A DNA stretch of 64,000 nt from a bacterium (GTDB lineage: Bacteria; CAYTYR01; UBA6262), in contig JAQTPL010000003.1 of NCBI GenBank assembly GCA_028712895.1, forward strand, positions 1 through 64,000. The letters are read 5' to 3'. The translations under genes and the position numbers were made by a program. Shown here in pieces: positions 15,913-24,861 of this stretch. Position 1 is the stretch's first letter. Each line of letters starts with the position of its first letter. The notes below the pieces were generated by a model. That model worked only from the letters and a program-made list of their open reading frames with translations, had not been told where the DNA came from and did not search any database.

Positions 15913-16814
15913 TCAACTTCTTGCGGAACATACTTGAACTGGACCCAGGTAATGATCAGGATGATCACAAACAAGATATAGCTCATGGCGCAAGCCAGGC
16001 CCATGCGGTAATAGCGGAACGCCTGGTTATATAAATTCAGGATATAGACAAACGTGGAATGCTCCGGTCCGCCCAGTCCGCTGGTCAACACATAGATCTG
16101 GTCAAATACCTGGAACGAGCCAATGATCGTAGTGATCAAAAGAAAAAATGTCACCGGCCGCAGCAAGGGCAAGGTAATGTTCCAGAATTGCTGCCAGGCA
16201 TTAGCGCCGTCGATCCTGGCTGCTTCATAGAGTTCTTCGGGTATACCTTTTAATCCCGCCAGGAAAATGATCATGCCATACCCTGCGCCCTGCCAAACGC
16301 TCATGGCCGCAATAGACGGCAAAGCAGTGCTTGTATCATTAAGCCAATTCTTAGGCGGCAGGGAAAAACCAGCCAGGAACTGGTTAATAAAACCAATGAT
16401 CGGATCATAGAGCCATTTCCATAACACCGCCACCGCAATAGCTGACGTGATCATGGGGATGAAATAGCACAGTTTAAAAAAATTCTCCCCTTTAATGCGG
16501 CTGTTCAGGAATAAAGCCAGGATCAAGGACAAAGCCAGGCCTGCCGGTACACGCAGGACAATATACTTCACGGTCACCAGCAAGGACGGCCAGAAATATG
16601 GCTGTTTCTGCGCGTTGAATAGCAGTTCAGCGTAATTTTTCAACCCGGTCCAATGCGGGGCAGACCGCATGTTCCAGTCAGTAAAACTATAGTAAAAAGA
16701 AATTATGATCGGGATCAGCACAAAAATAGTAAAATAAACTAACAGCGGCATCACGAAGAGATACCCTGTTATCCCATCTCTAACTTTCCTATTTGAGAAT
16801 ACCGATAATTTCAT
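15909..16814 (-). CDS. Carbohydrate ABC transporter permease, MalF/UgpA type
   Basis: A 301-aa membrane protein starting MKLSVFSNRKVRDGITGY with multiple spans. The EAA loop is YEAARIDGANAWQQFWNITL, followed by PLLRPV. The WTGLKNYAEL segment after the first span is typical of UgpA-like subunits. It forms the membrane channel with the MalG-like subunit encoded 92 nt downstream. The separating interval carries an inverted word-like repeat, and its stop codon lies within the edge of that repeat. Confidence 0.92.
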   Translation of the reverse strand: MKLSVFSNRKVRDGITGYLFVMPLLVYFTIFVLIPIIISFYYSFTDWNMRSAPHWTGLKNYAELLFNAQKQPYFWPSLLVTVKYIVLRVPAGLALSLILALFLNSRIKGENFFKLCYFIPMITSAIAVAVLWKWLYDPIIGFINQFLAGFSLPPKNWLNDTSTALPSIAAMSVWQGAGYGMIIFLAGLKGIPEELYEAARIDGANAWQQFWNITLPLLRPVTFFLLITTIIGSFQVFDQIYVLTSGLGGPEHSTFVYILNLYNQAFRYYRMGLACAMSYILFVIILIITWVQFKYVPQEVE

Positions 16815-16837
16815 AATACTCCGAATTAATTAATCTG

Positions 16838-16920
16838 TCCATCGAGTCCCGGATCCGCGGGTCAAGGTTCACAATTAATAATTCCAGACTCGAAGACTCG
16901 CGACTCGCAGACTCGTGACT
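16838..16920. repeat. GACTCG word-like repeat, copy 1
   Basis: Left half 'cgagtcccggatccgcgggtc', then 'aaggttcacaattaataatt', then right half of 'gactcgaagactcgcgactc' and 'gcagactcgtgact'. It is nearly identical to 17868-17953 and related to 59401-59492. Confidence 0.75.
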
Positions 16921-16924
16921 GCAT

Positions 16925-17848
16925 TTATTTAGCGAAATATATCGTCACAAAGGATTCACTGATAGTGGCGAATCCGGCAATATCGCCCGGCTGGCTGCTA
17001 TCATTGTAGCCGGCTAATTCTTTTTCCTGTATTTCCTGAGATGGGCTGGCCAAGTCATAAATATCCGGATCTACCCCATCTTCATTGTCTTTACCTTCAC
17101 CGCCGCCGCCATGCCATTCATTACCTTCTTCGTATATCTCCCGCAAGTGGCCATTTTCTTCATGGCCGATACCAACAATTACCTTCCAGGTTTGCCCGGC
17201 AGGATTGCCGATAATAGCTATAGGAACAGCAACTTCGATAGCGGTCCATTTATCATCATCGATTAAAAATCCTTTGGTATCGCCATTTTCACCAAGTTTT
17301 CTGGCAATCAGCTTGCCGGTTTCATCCCAGATAAATCCTTTATAAGTGCCAGCGATGGCTATCGTGCAATGGAGACCCAGGTCTTCAGAAACCCGCAATT
17401 CACCGAAGGCCCCGGTAGTTGCGTCCAGCGAGTCACTATCCCCTTGCGGGAAAAATGACAAGCCGCCGTTTTGCCCTTCTTTATGGATACCGATCAACTT
17501 GAACGGCGCCCACCAAATACCAGGACGGGTAGATTTAATTAGAAAATAGACATTCTTAGCATCATACGTTACCCTGAATTCCAGCAGGTCAGCACCCCTG
17601 GCCAATTCCTGGTTCGCCGGATAGTAGTATTTACCATTGCCAGTGTCATCGCCTTTGACGTCTTTCCAGATAAATTCACTATTGGAAACACACGAGGTGT
17701 TTTCATCTACCGGCGGAGTACCGGTCCAGTCATTGATATTCTTGTCAACCTTAATTGTTTTTGGTTTGACCATATCCAAACCATAAACTGCCTGCGCCGC
17801 GAGGATTACAGCTAGTAACACCAGGAATACCACTTTTGCTTTGCGCAT
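16925..17848 (-). CDS. Secreted protein with a glucodextranase C-terminal-like carbohydrate-binding module
   Basis: Start taken at 17848 (MRKAKVVFLVLLAVILAAQ), which gives a clean signal peptide and has GGAGG just upstream; a longer frame to 17905 runs into repeat DNA. The mature protein is a single beta-rich module: KTIKVDKNINDWTGTPP, SEFIWKDVKGDDTGNGKYY, LLEFRVTYDAKNVYFLIK, IWWAPFKLIGIHKEGQ, ending in an Asp/Glu/Gly-rich WHGGGGEGKDNEDGVDPD likely to bind calcium. It resembles the 'C-terminal binding module of glucodextranase' family (CBM9/DOMON-like). A second copy is at 19312-20235, and a third is fused to the GH2 enzyme. Role: glycan capture at the surface, inferred. Confidence 0.75.
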   Translation of the reverse strand: MRKAKVVFLVLLAVILAAQAVYGLDMVKPKTIKVDKNINDWTGTPPVDENTSCVSNSEFIWKDVKGDDTGNGKYYYPANQELARGADLLEFRVTYDAKNVYFLIKSTRPGIWWAPFKLIGIHKEGQNGGLSFFPQGDSDSLDATTGAFGELRVSEDLGLHCTIAIAGTYKGFIWDETGKLIARKLGENGDTKGFLIDDDKWTAIEVAVPIAIIGNPAGQTWKVIVGIGHEENGHLREIYEEGNEWHGGGGEGKDNEDGVDPDIYDLASPSQEIQEKELAGYNDSSQPGDIAGFATISESFVTIYFAK

Positions 17849-17867
17849 AAAGCCTCCTTTTTTGTCT

Positions 17868-17953
17868 TCGGGTCCCGAGTCCCGGGTCTGCGGGTCAAGG
17901 TTCATAATTAATAATTCCAGACTCGAAGACTCGCGACTCGCTAACTCGTGACT
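17868..17953. repeat. GACTCG word-like repeat, copy 2
   Basis: Contains 'cgggtcccgagtcccgggtc', 'tgcgggtcaaggttcataat', 'taataattccagactcgaag' and 'actcgcgactcgctaactcg' in order. It is about 1 kb from copy 1 and nearly identical in its centre, flanking the 16925-17848 gene on both sides. Confidence 0.75.
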
Positions 17954-17956
17954 TTT

Positions 17957-19171
17957 TTATTGCTTTTCTTCAGCTAAGATAGCATCGCAATCTTTAGCCG
18001 CTTTATTAAAAGCCTCGGCTACGCTCAGCCGTTTATTCAAGGCCTCGTCAATAGCTTTGGCAATAATTTCATCGTTAATTTTGGTCCAGGATTCAATTGT
18101 CGGCTTGCTCACCGCATATTGAATCTGATCCATGAACATTCTTTTGTCCGGGTCATCCTTGAACTGGGGATGATCGATGAGCGTCTTTTTAACGGGGAAA
18201 TTACCAGATATCTCACTCATCACTACCTGGTTTTCATCGAGCATCAGATAACGGATAAAATCCCAGACCGCAGGCGGATCTTTGGCATTCTGGTAGATAA
18301 CCAGGCTTTCGCCGCCAATATTTGTGGCATACTGCACTTTTTTCGGGATCAGGGCTATCCCGTATTTTAGTTTAGGGAAATTGGTCTTAATACCCTCGAT
18401 AGCCCAGGGCCCGTTCAACACCATGGCCACCCGGCCCAGTTCAAAAGCATTGGCGCTGTCAGTGATCAAGCGCGGGGAATACAGCAGGAGCTGGGCCCAG
18501 AGATCCATAGCTGCCAATCCTGGCGGCTGGTTAAATATGGCTTTAGTTTCAGAATCATTGAGCATCGCTCCACCTGCGCTGGCGACAAATGCCGGGAACA
18601 TCCAACCGCCATAGCCATCACCTTTGGGCACGGCAAAAGCAGCGACCTTACCCGGCACATAGACTTCTTTGGCTGTCTGCAGCAGTTCATCCCAGGTCGT
18701 AGGAACTTTTTTTATCAGTTCCTTGTTATAAAACAGGGCTATGCATGTCTGGTTCAAGGGAATACCATAATATTTCTGGTCATACTTGACCATCTTCATG
18801 GCGCCGGGATAAAAATCTTTCAGGTCAAGATCGCCGCCATTGACAAAATCATCCAGGCAGAACAGGATATTATCCTTGGCAAAACGGGACACCAATCCGC
18901 TGTCCAGGTAAGAACAGTCAGGATTGGCGCCCACAGCAATAGAAGTATTGATCTTGGTATTAAAATCATCTTTGGGTACAAAAAATATTTTAACGCGGAT
19001 GCCAGGATGCTCCTGGTTATATTTATTCACCAGAGCTTCAACCTGTTGTGTCCGGACCTGGTCGCCGGGAGCATAAGCCCAGAAAGTGATCTCTCTTCCT
19101 GCCGGCTGTTTGCTCCCGCACCCAGTGAGTAGTAACAATCCCAGTGTAATTATGGTTAATACTTGTCTCAA
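17957..19171 (-). CDS. Sugar ABC transporter solute-binding lipoprotein (family 1)
   Basis: A 404-aa lipoprotein. The leader MRQVLTIITLGLLLLTGC ends in a lipobox with Cys 18. The body has EITFWAYAPGDQVRTQQVEA, LVNKYNQEHPGIRVKIFFVP and GRVAMVLNGPWAIEG, all typical of MalE/UgpB-like family 1 binding proteins. It delivers oligosaccharide to the MalF/MalG permeases downstream. The start is TTG (19169-19171) with GAGG seven nt upstream; no in-frame ATG fits the leader. It is encoded between the two secreted Glucodextran_C-like proteins. Confidence 0.9.
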   Translation of the reverse strand: MRQVLTIITLGLLLLTGCGSKQPAGREITFWAYAPGDQVRTQQVEALVNKYNQEHPGIRVKIFFVPKDDFNTKINTSIAVGANPDCSYLDSGLVSRFAKDNILFCLDDFVNGGDLDLKDFYPGAMKMVKYDQKYYGIPLNQTCIALFYNKELIKKVPTTWDELLQTAKEVYVPGKVAAFAVPKGDGYGGWMFPAFVASAGGAMLNDSETKAIFNQPPGLAAMDLWAQLLLYSPRLITDSANAFELGRVAMVLNGPWAIEGIKTNFPKLKYGIALIPKKVQYATNIGGESLVIYQNAKDPPAVWDFIRYLMLDENQVVMSEISGNFPVKKTLIDHPQFKDDPDKRMFMDQIQYAVSKPTIESWTKINDEIIAKAIDEALNKRLSVAEAFNKAAKDCDAILAEEKQ

Positions 19172-19196
19172 ACTGGCCTCTTTTTTTATCAGTAAC

Positions 19197-19310
19197 AGTT
19201 GTTAGGTGTAAGTTTTGGAAGTAAGTTTAGTTTAAAGTCTAAGGGTTTAAGTTTCAAACCGAAGACTTATAACCTACTTCCATACCTACTTCTACAACCT
19301 TCACCCTTTT
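19197..19310. repeat. Word-like inverted repeat (AAGTTT/TAAGTTT units)
   Basis: Left half of 'gtaagttttggaagtaagtt' and similar units; right half 'aacctacttccatacctact'. This resembles the AAGTTT-type array at 61840-61920 in composition and layout. No gene seen. Confidence 0.5.
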
Positions 19311-19311
19311 A

Positions 19312-20235
19312 CTATTTTGCAAACGTTACCGTCACATATGAATCTTTAATAGTGCAAAAGCCATCCGGGTCTCCGGCATGGGCTGAGGCTTTGTAGCTAC
19401 CTAACTCCTGTTCTTGTATTTCCATGCTTGGGCTGGCCAGATCATAAATATCCGGATCACTGCCACTCTCATCTTCATCACCTTCGCCGCCACCGCCATG
19501 CCATTCAGTGGCTTCTTCATATACTTCGCGGAAATGGTCAGCATCCTGCATACCAGTGCCAACTACGATCTTCCAGGTTTGTCCGGCAGGATTGCCGATC
19601 AATTCTATCGGTATAGCTATTTCCACAGCATTCCAATTATCATCTGCCACTAAGAAACCAGGAGTATCAGTGCTCTTTTCACCTGTCGCCCGGGCGATAG
19701 TTTTCCCTTTGGCATCCCACATCCACATTTTATAAGTACTGGCAATACCAATGACATATTGGCAAGCTAATGATTCATCAACTTTGATCTCACCAAAGCA
19801 TCCGCCCTCAGGATCCATCTCATCCGGGTCTCCCTGGCCCAACACCGTCATACCATCTTTTTCCCCTTCTTTGTGGATGCCGATGATACGATACGGAGCC
19901 CACCAATTGCCTGGCCTGGCGCACTTGATCAGAAAATACACATTATACTTATCCCAGGTGACCCTGAATTCTCTCAGGTCAGCACCCTTAGCTACATCTT
20001 TGCTGGTAGGATACGTGTACTTGCCAGGACCAGTATCATCGCCTTTGGCATCTTTCCAGATAAATTCGCCGCTGGAAATGATGGCGGTATTTTCCTGTTC
20101 AGCCGGGGTCCCGATCCAGTCATTGTCATTCTTATCAACTTTGATCGAATGACCTTTCAATCCTTCAGCTGCAAAAACTATGCTGCTGATCGCCAGCATT
20201 ACTGCCAGTGTTACCAAACCAACTCTCAATTTCAT
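19312..20235 (-). CDS. Secreted glucodextranase C-terminal-like carbohydrate-binding protein, paralogue 2
   Basis: A 307-aa protein with a signal peptide (MKLRVGLVTLAVMLAISSIV...AAEG) followed by the same module as 16925-17848: HSIKVDKNDNDWIGTPAEQ, GEFIWKDAKGDDTGPGKYTY, DLREFRVTWDKYNVYFLIK, NWWAPYRIIGIHKEGEKD, and the acidic glycine-rich tail segment WHGGGGEGDEDESGSDPD with IYDLASPSMEIQEQEL. The two proteins align along their whole length, so one arose by duplication around the solute-binding protein gene. Probably periplasmic or surface-exposed glycan binding in the LacI-controlled locus; ligand unknown. Confidence 0.75.
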   Translation of the reverse strand: MKLRVGLVTLAVMLAISSIVFAAEGLKGHSIKVDKNDNDWIGTPAEQENTAIISSGEFIWKDAKGDDTGPGKYTYPTSKDVAKGADLREFRVTWDKYNVYFLIKCARPGNWWAPYRIIGIHKEGEKDGMTVLGQGDPDEMDPEGGCFGEIKVDESLACQYVIGIASTYKMWMWDAKGKTIARATGEKSTDTPGFLVADDNWNAVEIAIPIELIGNPAGQTWKIVVGTGMQDADHFREVYEEATEWHGGGGEGDEDESGSDPDIYDLASPSMEIQEQELGSYKASAHAGDPDGFCTIKDSYVTVTFAK

Positions 20236-20262
20236 GGTTCTTTACCTCCCCCTTTTTAGAAT

Positions 20263-20350
20263 ATGATTACACAGATTTCTAAGAGAGATTACACTGATTA
20301 GAGCAAGATGATTACACCGATTACAAGCTTTTGATCTAATCTGTGCCGCG
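20263..20350. repeat. GATTACACAGATT word-like repeat, copy 2
   Basis: Words 'gattacacagatttctaaga', 'gagattacactgattagagc' and 'gattacaccgattacaagct', then 'tgatctaatctgtg' in reverse sense. It matches copy 1 at 12300-12390 in word order. It fills the gap between the GH2 gene and the second binding-protein gene. Confidence 0.65.
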
Positions 20351-20381
20351 CCCGCCGGCGCTTTAGTGGCGGGTAATCGCT

Positions 20382-23300
20382 TTACTCAAAGGTCACGGGA
20401 ACGAACGACCGTTCTATAATAGCATAGCTGGCAGCATCGTTCTTTGGCCCCGCAGCTTTATAACTGCTTAGTTCTTTCTGCTGGATTTCACTGGATGGGC
20501 TGGCCAGATCGTAGATATCTGGATCTGAGCCGGTTTCTCCTTCATTGCCCTCACCACCACCACCATGCCATTCAGAGGCAAATTCATTTACTTCCCGGAA
20601 GTGGTCATTATCCTGTTGACCGATACCGACAATAAAACGCCAGGTCTTGCCTGGCGGCTGGCCGCCCAGCATTTGCCAGGGGATTGCCACTTCTACATTG
20701 TTCCAGTTGTAATCATCAATTAAAAAGCCGGCAGTGTCACTATCCTTGCCTTCTTTCCTGGCAATAACCTTGCCTTCTCCATCCCAGACAAATCCTTTAT
20801 AGGTACTGGAAATACCCACAGCATATTCACAAGCCAGGCCGGGTGCCACATTGACCTCTCCCAGGCCAGGCAGAGTAACCTCTCCCTGTTTTTCCAATCC
20901 CCCTTCAACCCCGTTGGTATCAATACCGATCAAGCGGAATGGCGCCCACCAGTCACCAGGACGTGAACATTTAATGAGAAAATAAAGATTGTGGTCATCA
21001 TAGGTGACCCGGAATTCCCTCAGGTCAGAAGATTTGGTAAATACTTTGCTGGTCGGATAAGTATATGTCCCGGAGCCGTTATCATCACCTTTGGCATCAG
21101 TCCAGATAAACTCATCCGCGCTAATGGCCCAGCTGTTCTCAGCAGGAGCAGTGCCGACCCAATCCCTGACGTCTTTATTTACCTTGATGTTATGCCCATG
21201 TAAGGGTGTGCCAATGGCCACCGGAATGGAACAGGATTCCTTTTTGCCTTTCTTATCCACTTGGATAACAGTAATGGTGTGTTCAGAACCTGGTTTGAAT
21301 TTTTCCGATACCAGCCACACTGCTTCATAAAAACCTTTATCCGTGGCAGTCAGCGGCGCTTCTTTCATTTTATCTATCTTATACAGCATTTTATCGACTT
21401 GGCTGTGCGCTTTGGGAATAGCCATTATCTTGCATGATTTATAGACCGGAGCATTGGGTATGGGACCGACAATGTTTACCCGGTTAAAGACATTGATCTT
21501 TTTTTCCGCGGTGCCGATCTGGTCATATTTGTCAAACGCCCTGACAGAAAGTGTATATGGCCCGTCTTTTAGTGTCGTCGTATCCAGGGTCCCGATATAG
21601 GCATCATTGCCGTAAGGCTTCAATCTGATCCAGGTGTTAGCGTTCAGCGCATATTCAGCTTTCGTGATAGTTTCGCCTTTGATCACGAAGTCTAATGTTT
21701 CTTTGCCGCCATAAATATTCCCGGCAGGACTTTGGAAGGCGATCTCCGGAACATTAAAATCGATCTTTTCGCCTTCCAGGGAAATTGCGAAAATATGCAC
21801 CCTGGGATCATTGGGCGTGCCCAACCCGTTCATTATTTTCTTGGGATCAATAATAATGGTCTGGGAAAAGATCGCGACTCCCGGTTGGCGGATGCCTTCT
21901 TTTTCATGATGATAGGAAGTGACAACAGCCGGCTCATCATCAAAAACAGGCTTGCCTCCCCACCAGTCAGAAAAGGCGGTCTTTTTCACTTCAGTGGTAC
22001 CGTCAGTGTAGCACAAAGTAAAATCTACTTTGCTGCTGCCATTATGCATCGTCGCCAAGATATGCACTTTAGTATACCGGCCATTAGGCACTTTGAGGAC
22101 CTGGCCAATACATTCGACATTGTTATTTTGCCCGTCTTCTTTCGGACCGAATTTATATTTTATTTTTTCCTTGCCCATAAAAATAAAATCACGGTTAGAA
22201 TCAGGCAGTTCTTCAGCCGGGAAATCCCAACCAGTACCATCAGCGAGACTTGCCTCGGTAGAGATCATATCTGTATCAAAAGGCAGATCCACGTACAGGC
22301 CTGGTGAGTTATCAATAATAACTTTGGTTAGATTTTCGACTACATTCTTGCCCGTATCTTCGATGCGGAATTTAATGCCATGCACAGAACCGTCGTTGAG
22401 AGCAGAAGCATCCCACCTGGCCTGGTAGTTCCCTTTGCTCTTGTCAGCCATATCGACTAACGGTCCGGCATCGATAGCATATTTGACCGAGGCGATACCG
22501 CGGTCATCCTCGGCATGGACGCTCAAAATCACATTATTCATCACATATGAGCCGTCTTTGGGGCCAAACTGTACAAGCGGCGGCTCGTCAATATTATCCA
22601 CTACCACGTTGAACGCCTCGGATACAGCAGTGCCGGACGAGCTCCAGGCTTTGAAAACGAGAGAATGCATGCCCTCTCCTAGCAGCTTGGTGTCCAGGTC
22701 GTAGCTGTAATAGCTGTTGCCTAATGCCTTCATGGCATATTTTTTCTCATTATCAATGACGATCTCTTTGGTCGGCCAGTCTTTGCCTACCATAAAAGCT
22801 GCTTTGACCGGGACTTTACCGGCCAGCTTCTCTTCCTGCTTGGGACTGACCACCTGGATATTGCCCGTGGTCTGCCCATATTCTTTCTGCAAAGAAGAGA
22901 AAACTTTCTTATACAATTTCCGGTCCATGGTCATCACTCCCATGGTACCCGGATCATTGATCATAGTGTGCCAGTCAAATGCAGTCCACCAAACCGTACC
23001 AGCCAGTGCCGGGACTTTATTGAAAGCATTCATGGTTTCCTTGAACAACTCTACTTGTTTCAACTGCATTGTGTCTTCTTTATAAGGCGCCCAGACACCA
23101 AACTCAGTGGCTATGATCGGCTTATCCGGGAATGTCTTATGCATGGTTTCCAAGGCAGCCAGGGTATCTTCAAAATAATCCTTGCCGTAAAATACACCGT
23201 AATACATGGTAAACCCAAGCACATCCATATCTTTCTGGCTGGGATCCTTGTCGTCACTGCCAGACGCAGATTGCGCCACAAACCTGGTCCCGTCGATCTG

Positions 23301-24851
23301 GTAGGCGATATCGCGCAGTTCTTTGACGAACAGGGCCCGCTCGGTCTGCCAGCTACATTCATTACAAGTGCCCCAAATACCTACAGAGGCGCGGTTATAA
23401 TCCTGGTAGATCATTTCCTGCCACATCTGCCGGGCAATACCCCGCTCCTTGCGCTGGATATCAAACTCCGGCCCGCCGAACCAGTAAACCGGTATTTCTT
23501 CCCAGACCACCAGTCCCAGGCGGTCAGCCATGACCTGAGTAAAAGGATGATTAGGATAATGCGCGGTCCGGATGAAATTACAATTTGCTTCCTTGATCAG
23601 CATCAGATCATTATAAATGATCTGTTGGGGTGATTTCTTCCCCGGGACTTCCTCGCTGCCTGGGTACACTTCATGCCTGGCCAGGCCATTTAGCTTGAGC
23701 GGCTCACCGTTAAGCAGGATAGCAGCTTTTTCTTTGTTAATGGTGAATTCCCTGATACCGAATTGGGTATAATATTTATCCACCAGCTGTTTATTCTTAA
23801 GATCATAGATCTTGACCTGCAGAACATACAGATTCGGCTGGGCCGGGGTCCAGAGCTCGGGCCAATCAGCAGAGAGAGTGAAAGTGCAGGCCACTGTATC
23901 TTTGCCCAGGGCAGTCAATTCAGTATTCTGTTCGCCCCATACGGACAGGGGCCGGGACAGGTCTATTATGTCTTTGGCGCTTTCCGCCATAATATTTTTT
24001 TCAGTCAGTTTCGCTTTGTAGATGAACACTTCCACTTTTAGCGTGACATCAATTTCCGAACGGTTATCGATCACTACATTAGCCGAGAGCTGCGCTTTTT
24101 CCGGGCTGACTGGTTTTGTCCTGATATCCGTCCGCACAATATTTATGGCCGGGCAAATTTCAATATAGACATCTCTCTTGATGCCGCCATAATTCCACCA
24201 GTCCCCGATATAACAAGGTACGGTTAAGTTTCGCTGGTCACGGTTACCGGACGGTACCCAGGGGATATTATCCACCCGGACAGCCAGGGAATTTTTTTCC
24301 CCGAATTTGACATACGGGGTCAGATCCAGGACAAAAGGAGTATAGCCGCCTTCATGGCAGCCGATCCATGTGCCGTTGACCCAGACATCGGTGAAATAGT
24401 TGGCAGCCAGGAAAACCAGTCGCAGGTGTTTCCCCTCGTTTTCCTTGCTTATCTCAAAATTCCTCCGGTACCAGACTCCGCTTTCATAACGGTCAGGAGC
24501 AGGATTTTCAACTCCGGGGATCACTTTGTTTTCCCAAGCGCTATCATCAAAGGCCGCCAGATGCCGTCCCTTGCTCTCTTGCTCTAACGCGGCAATAGTT
24601 TCTGCTGTTCTTTTTTGCAGGGTTAATTCCTGGTTCATCACCAGCCGTTCTTTCTTCCAGGTGCCGGCCAGGCTGAGCTGTGTCTGGTCCTGCTTTTCAA
24701 AACCAGGCAAAGGCAGATCATTCTGGAACGGGACGGTAATACTGTTAATAGTTCTTAATTCGAAAGTAGGCGGCTGTAATTCCGCGGCAGCCATATTAAC
24801 GGCCCAGCTTATCGCTACCAGGAAAAAAATTTCTGCCCATCTACGCTTCAT
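20382..24851 (-). CDS. Secreted GH2 glycosidase with a C-terminal carbohydrate-binding module
   Basis: Start at 24851 (MKRRWAEIFFLVAISWAV, then NMAAAE) gives a signal peptide and an SD (GGAGA, 5 nt); an upstream in-frame start would lack both. The 1489-aa protein has the GH2 order: jelly-roll sugar-binding domain (about 90-230, VWYRRNFEI, DVWVNGTWIGCHEGGYTPF), Ig-like domain, then TIM barrel with NFIRTAHYPNHP. The acid/base is E498 (GTCNECSW) and the nucleophile E583 (IIATEFGVW). After about residue 690 come Ig-like repeats (PPLVQFGPKDGSYVMNNVIL) and from about 1220 a Glucodextran_C-like module. Beta-galactosidase, glucuronidase or mannosidase activity cannot be told apart. Confidence 0.88.
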   Translation of the reverse strand: MKRRWAEIFFLVAISWAVNMAAAELQPPTFELRTINSITVPFQNDLPLPGFEKQDQTQLSLAGTWKKERLVMNQELTLQKRTAETIAALEQESKGRHLAAFDDSAWENKVIPGVENPAPDRYESGVWYRRNFEISKENEGKHLRLVFLAANYFTDVWVNGTWIGCHEGGYTPFVLDLTPYVKFGEKNSLAVRVDNIPWVPSGNRDQRNLTVPCYIGDWWNYGGIKRDVYIEICPAINIVRTDIRTKPVSPEKAQLSANVVIDNRSEIDVTLKVEVFIYKAKLTEKNIMAESAKDIIDLSRPLSVWGEQNTELTALGKDTVACTFTLSADWPELWTPAQPNLYVLQVKIYDLKNKQLVDKYYTQFGIREFTINKEKAAILLNGEPLKLNGLARHEVYPGSEEVPGKKSPQQIIYNDLMLIKEANCNFIRTAHYPNHPFTQVMADRLGLVVWEEIPVYWFGGPEFDIQRKERGIARQMWQEMIYQDYNRASVGIWGTCNECSWQTERALFVKELRDIAYQIDGTRFVAQSASGSDDKDPSQKDMDVLGFTMYYGVFYGKDYFEDTLAALETMHKTFPDKPIIATEFGVWAPYKEDTMQLKQVELFKETMNAFNKVPALAGTVWWTAFDWHTMINDPGTMGVMTMDRKLYKKVFSSLQKEYGQTTGNIQVVSPKQEEKLAGKVPVKAAFMVGKDWPTKEIVIDNEKKYAMKALGNSYYSYDLDTKLLGEGMHSLVFKAWSSSGTAVSEAFNVVVDNIDEPPLVQFGPKDGSYVMNNVILSVHAEDDRGIASVKYAIDAGPLVDMADKSKGNYQARWDASALNDGSVHGIKFRIEDTGKNVVENLTKVIIDNSPGLYVDLPFDTDMISTEASLADGTGWDFPAEELPDSNRDFIFMGKEKIKYKFGPKEDGQNNNVECIGQVLKVPNGRYTKVHILATMHNGSSKVDFTLCYTDGTTEVKKTAFSDWWGGKPVFDDEPAVVTSYHHEKEGIRQPGVAIFSQTIIIDPKKIMNGLGTPNDPRVHIFAISLEGEKIDFNVPEIAFQSPAGNIYGGKETLDFVIKGETITKAEYALNANTWIRLKPYGNDAYIGTLDTTTLKDGPYTLSVRAFDKYDQIGTAEKKINVFNRVNIVGPIPNAPVYKSCKIMAIPKAHSQVDKMLYKIDKMKEAPLTATDKGFYEAVWLVSEKFKPGSEHTITVIQVDKKGKKESCSIPVAIGTPLHGHNIKVNKDVRDWVGTAPAENSWAISADEFIWTDAKGDDNGSGTYTYPTSKVFTKSSDLREFRVTYDDHNLYFLIKCSRPGDWWAPFRLIGIDTNGVEGGLEKQGEVTLPGLGEVNVAPGLACEYAVGISSTYKGFVWDGEGKVIARKEGKDSDTAGFLIDDYNWNNVEVAIPWQMLGGQPPGKTWRFIVGIGQQDNDHFREVNEFASEWHGGGGEGNEGETGSDPDIYDLASPSSEIQQKELSSYKAAGPKNDAASYAIIERSFVPVTFE

Positions 24852-24861
24852 AAAATCTCCT

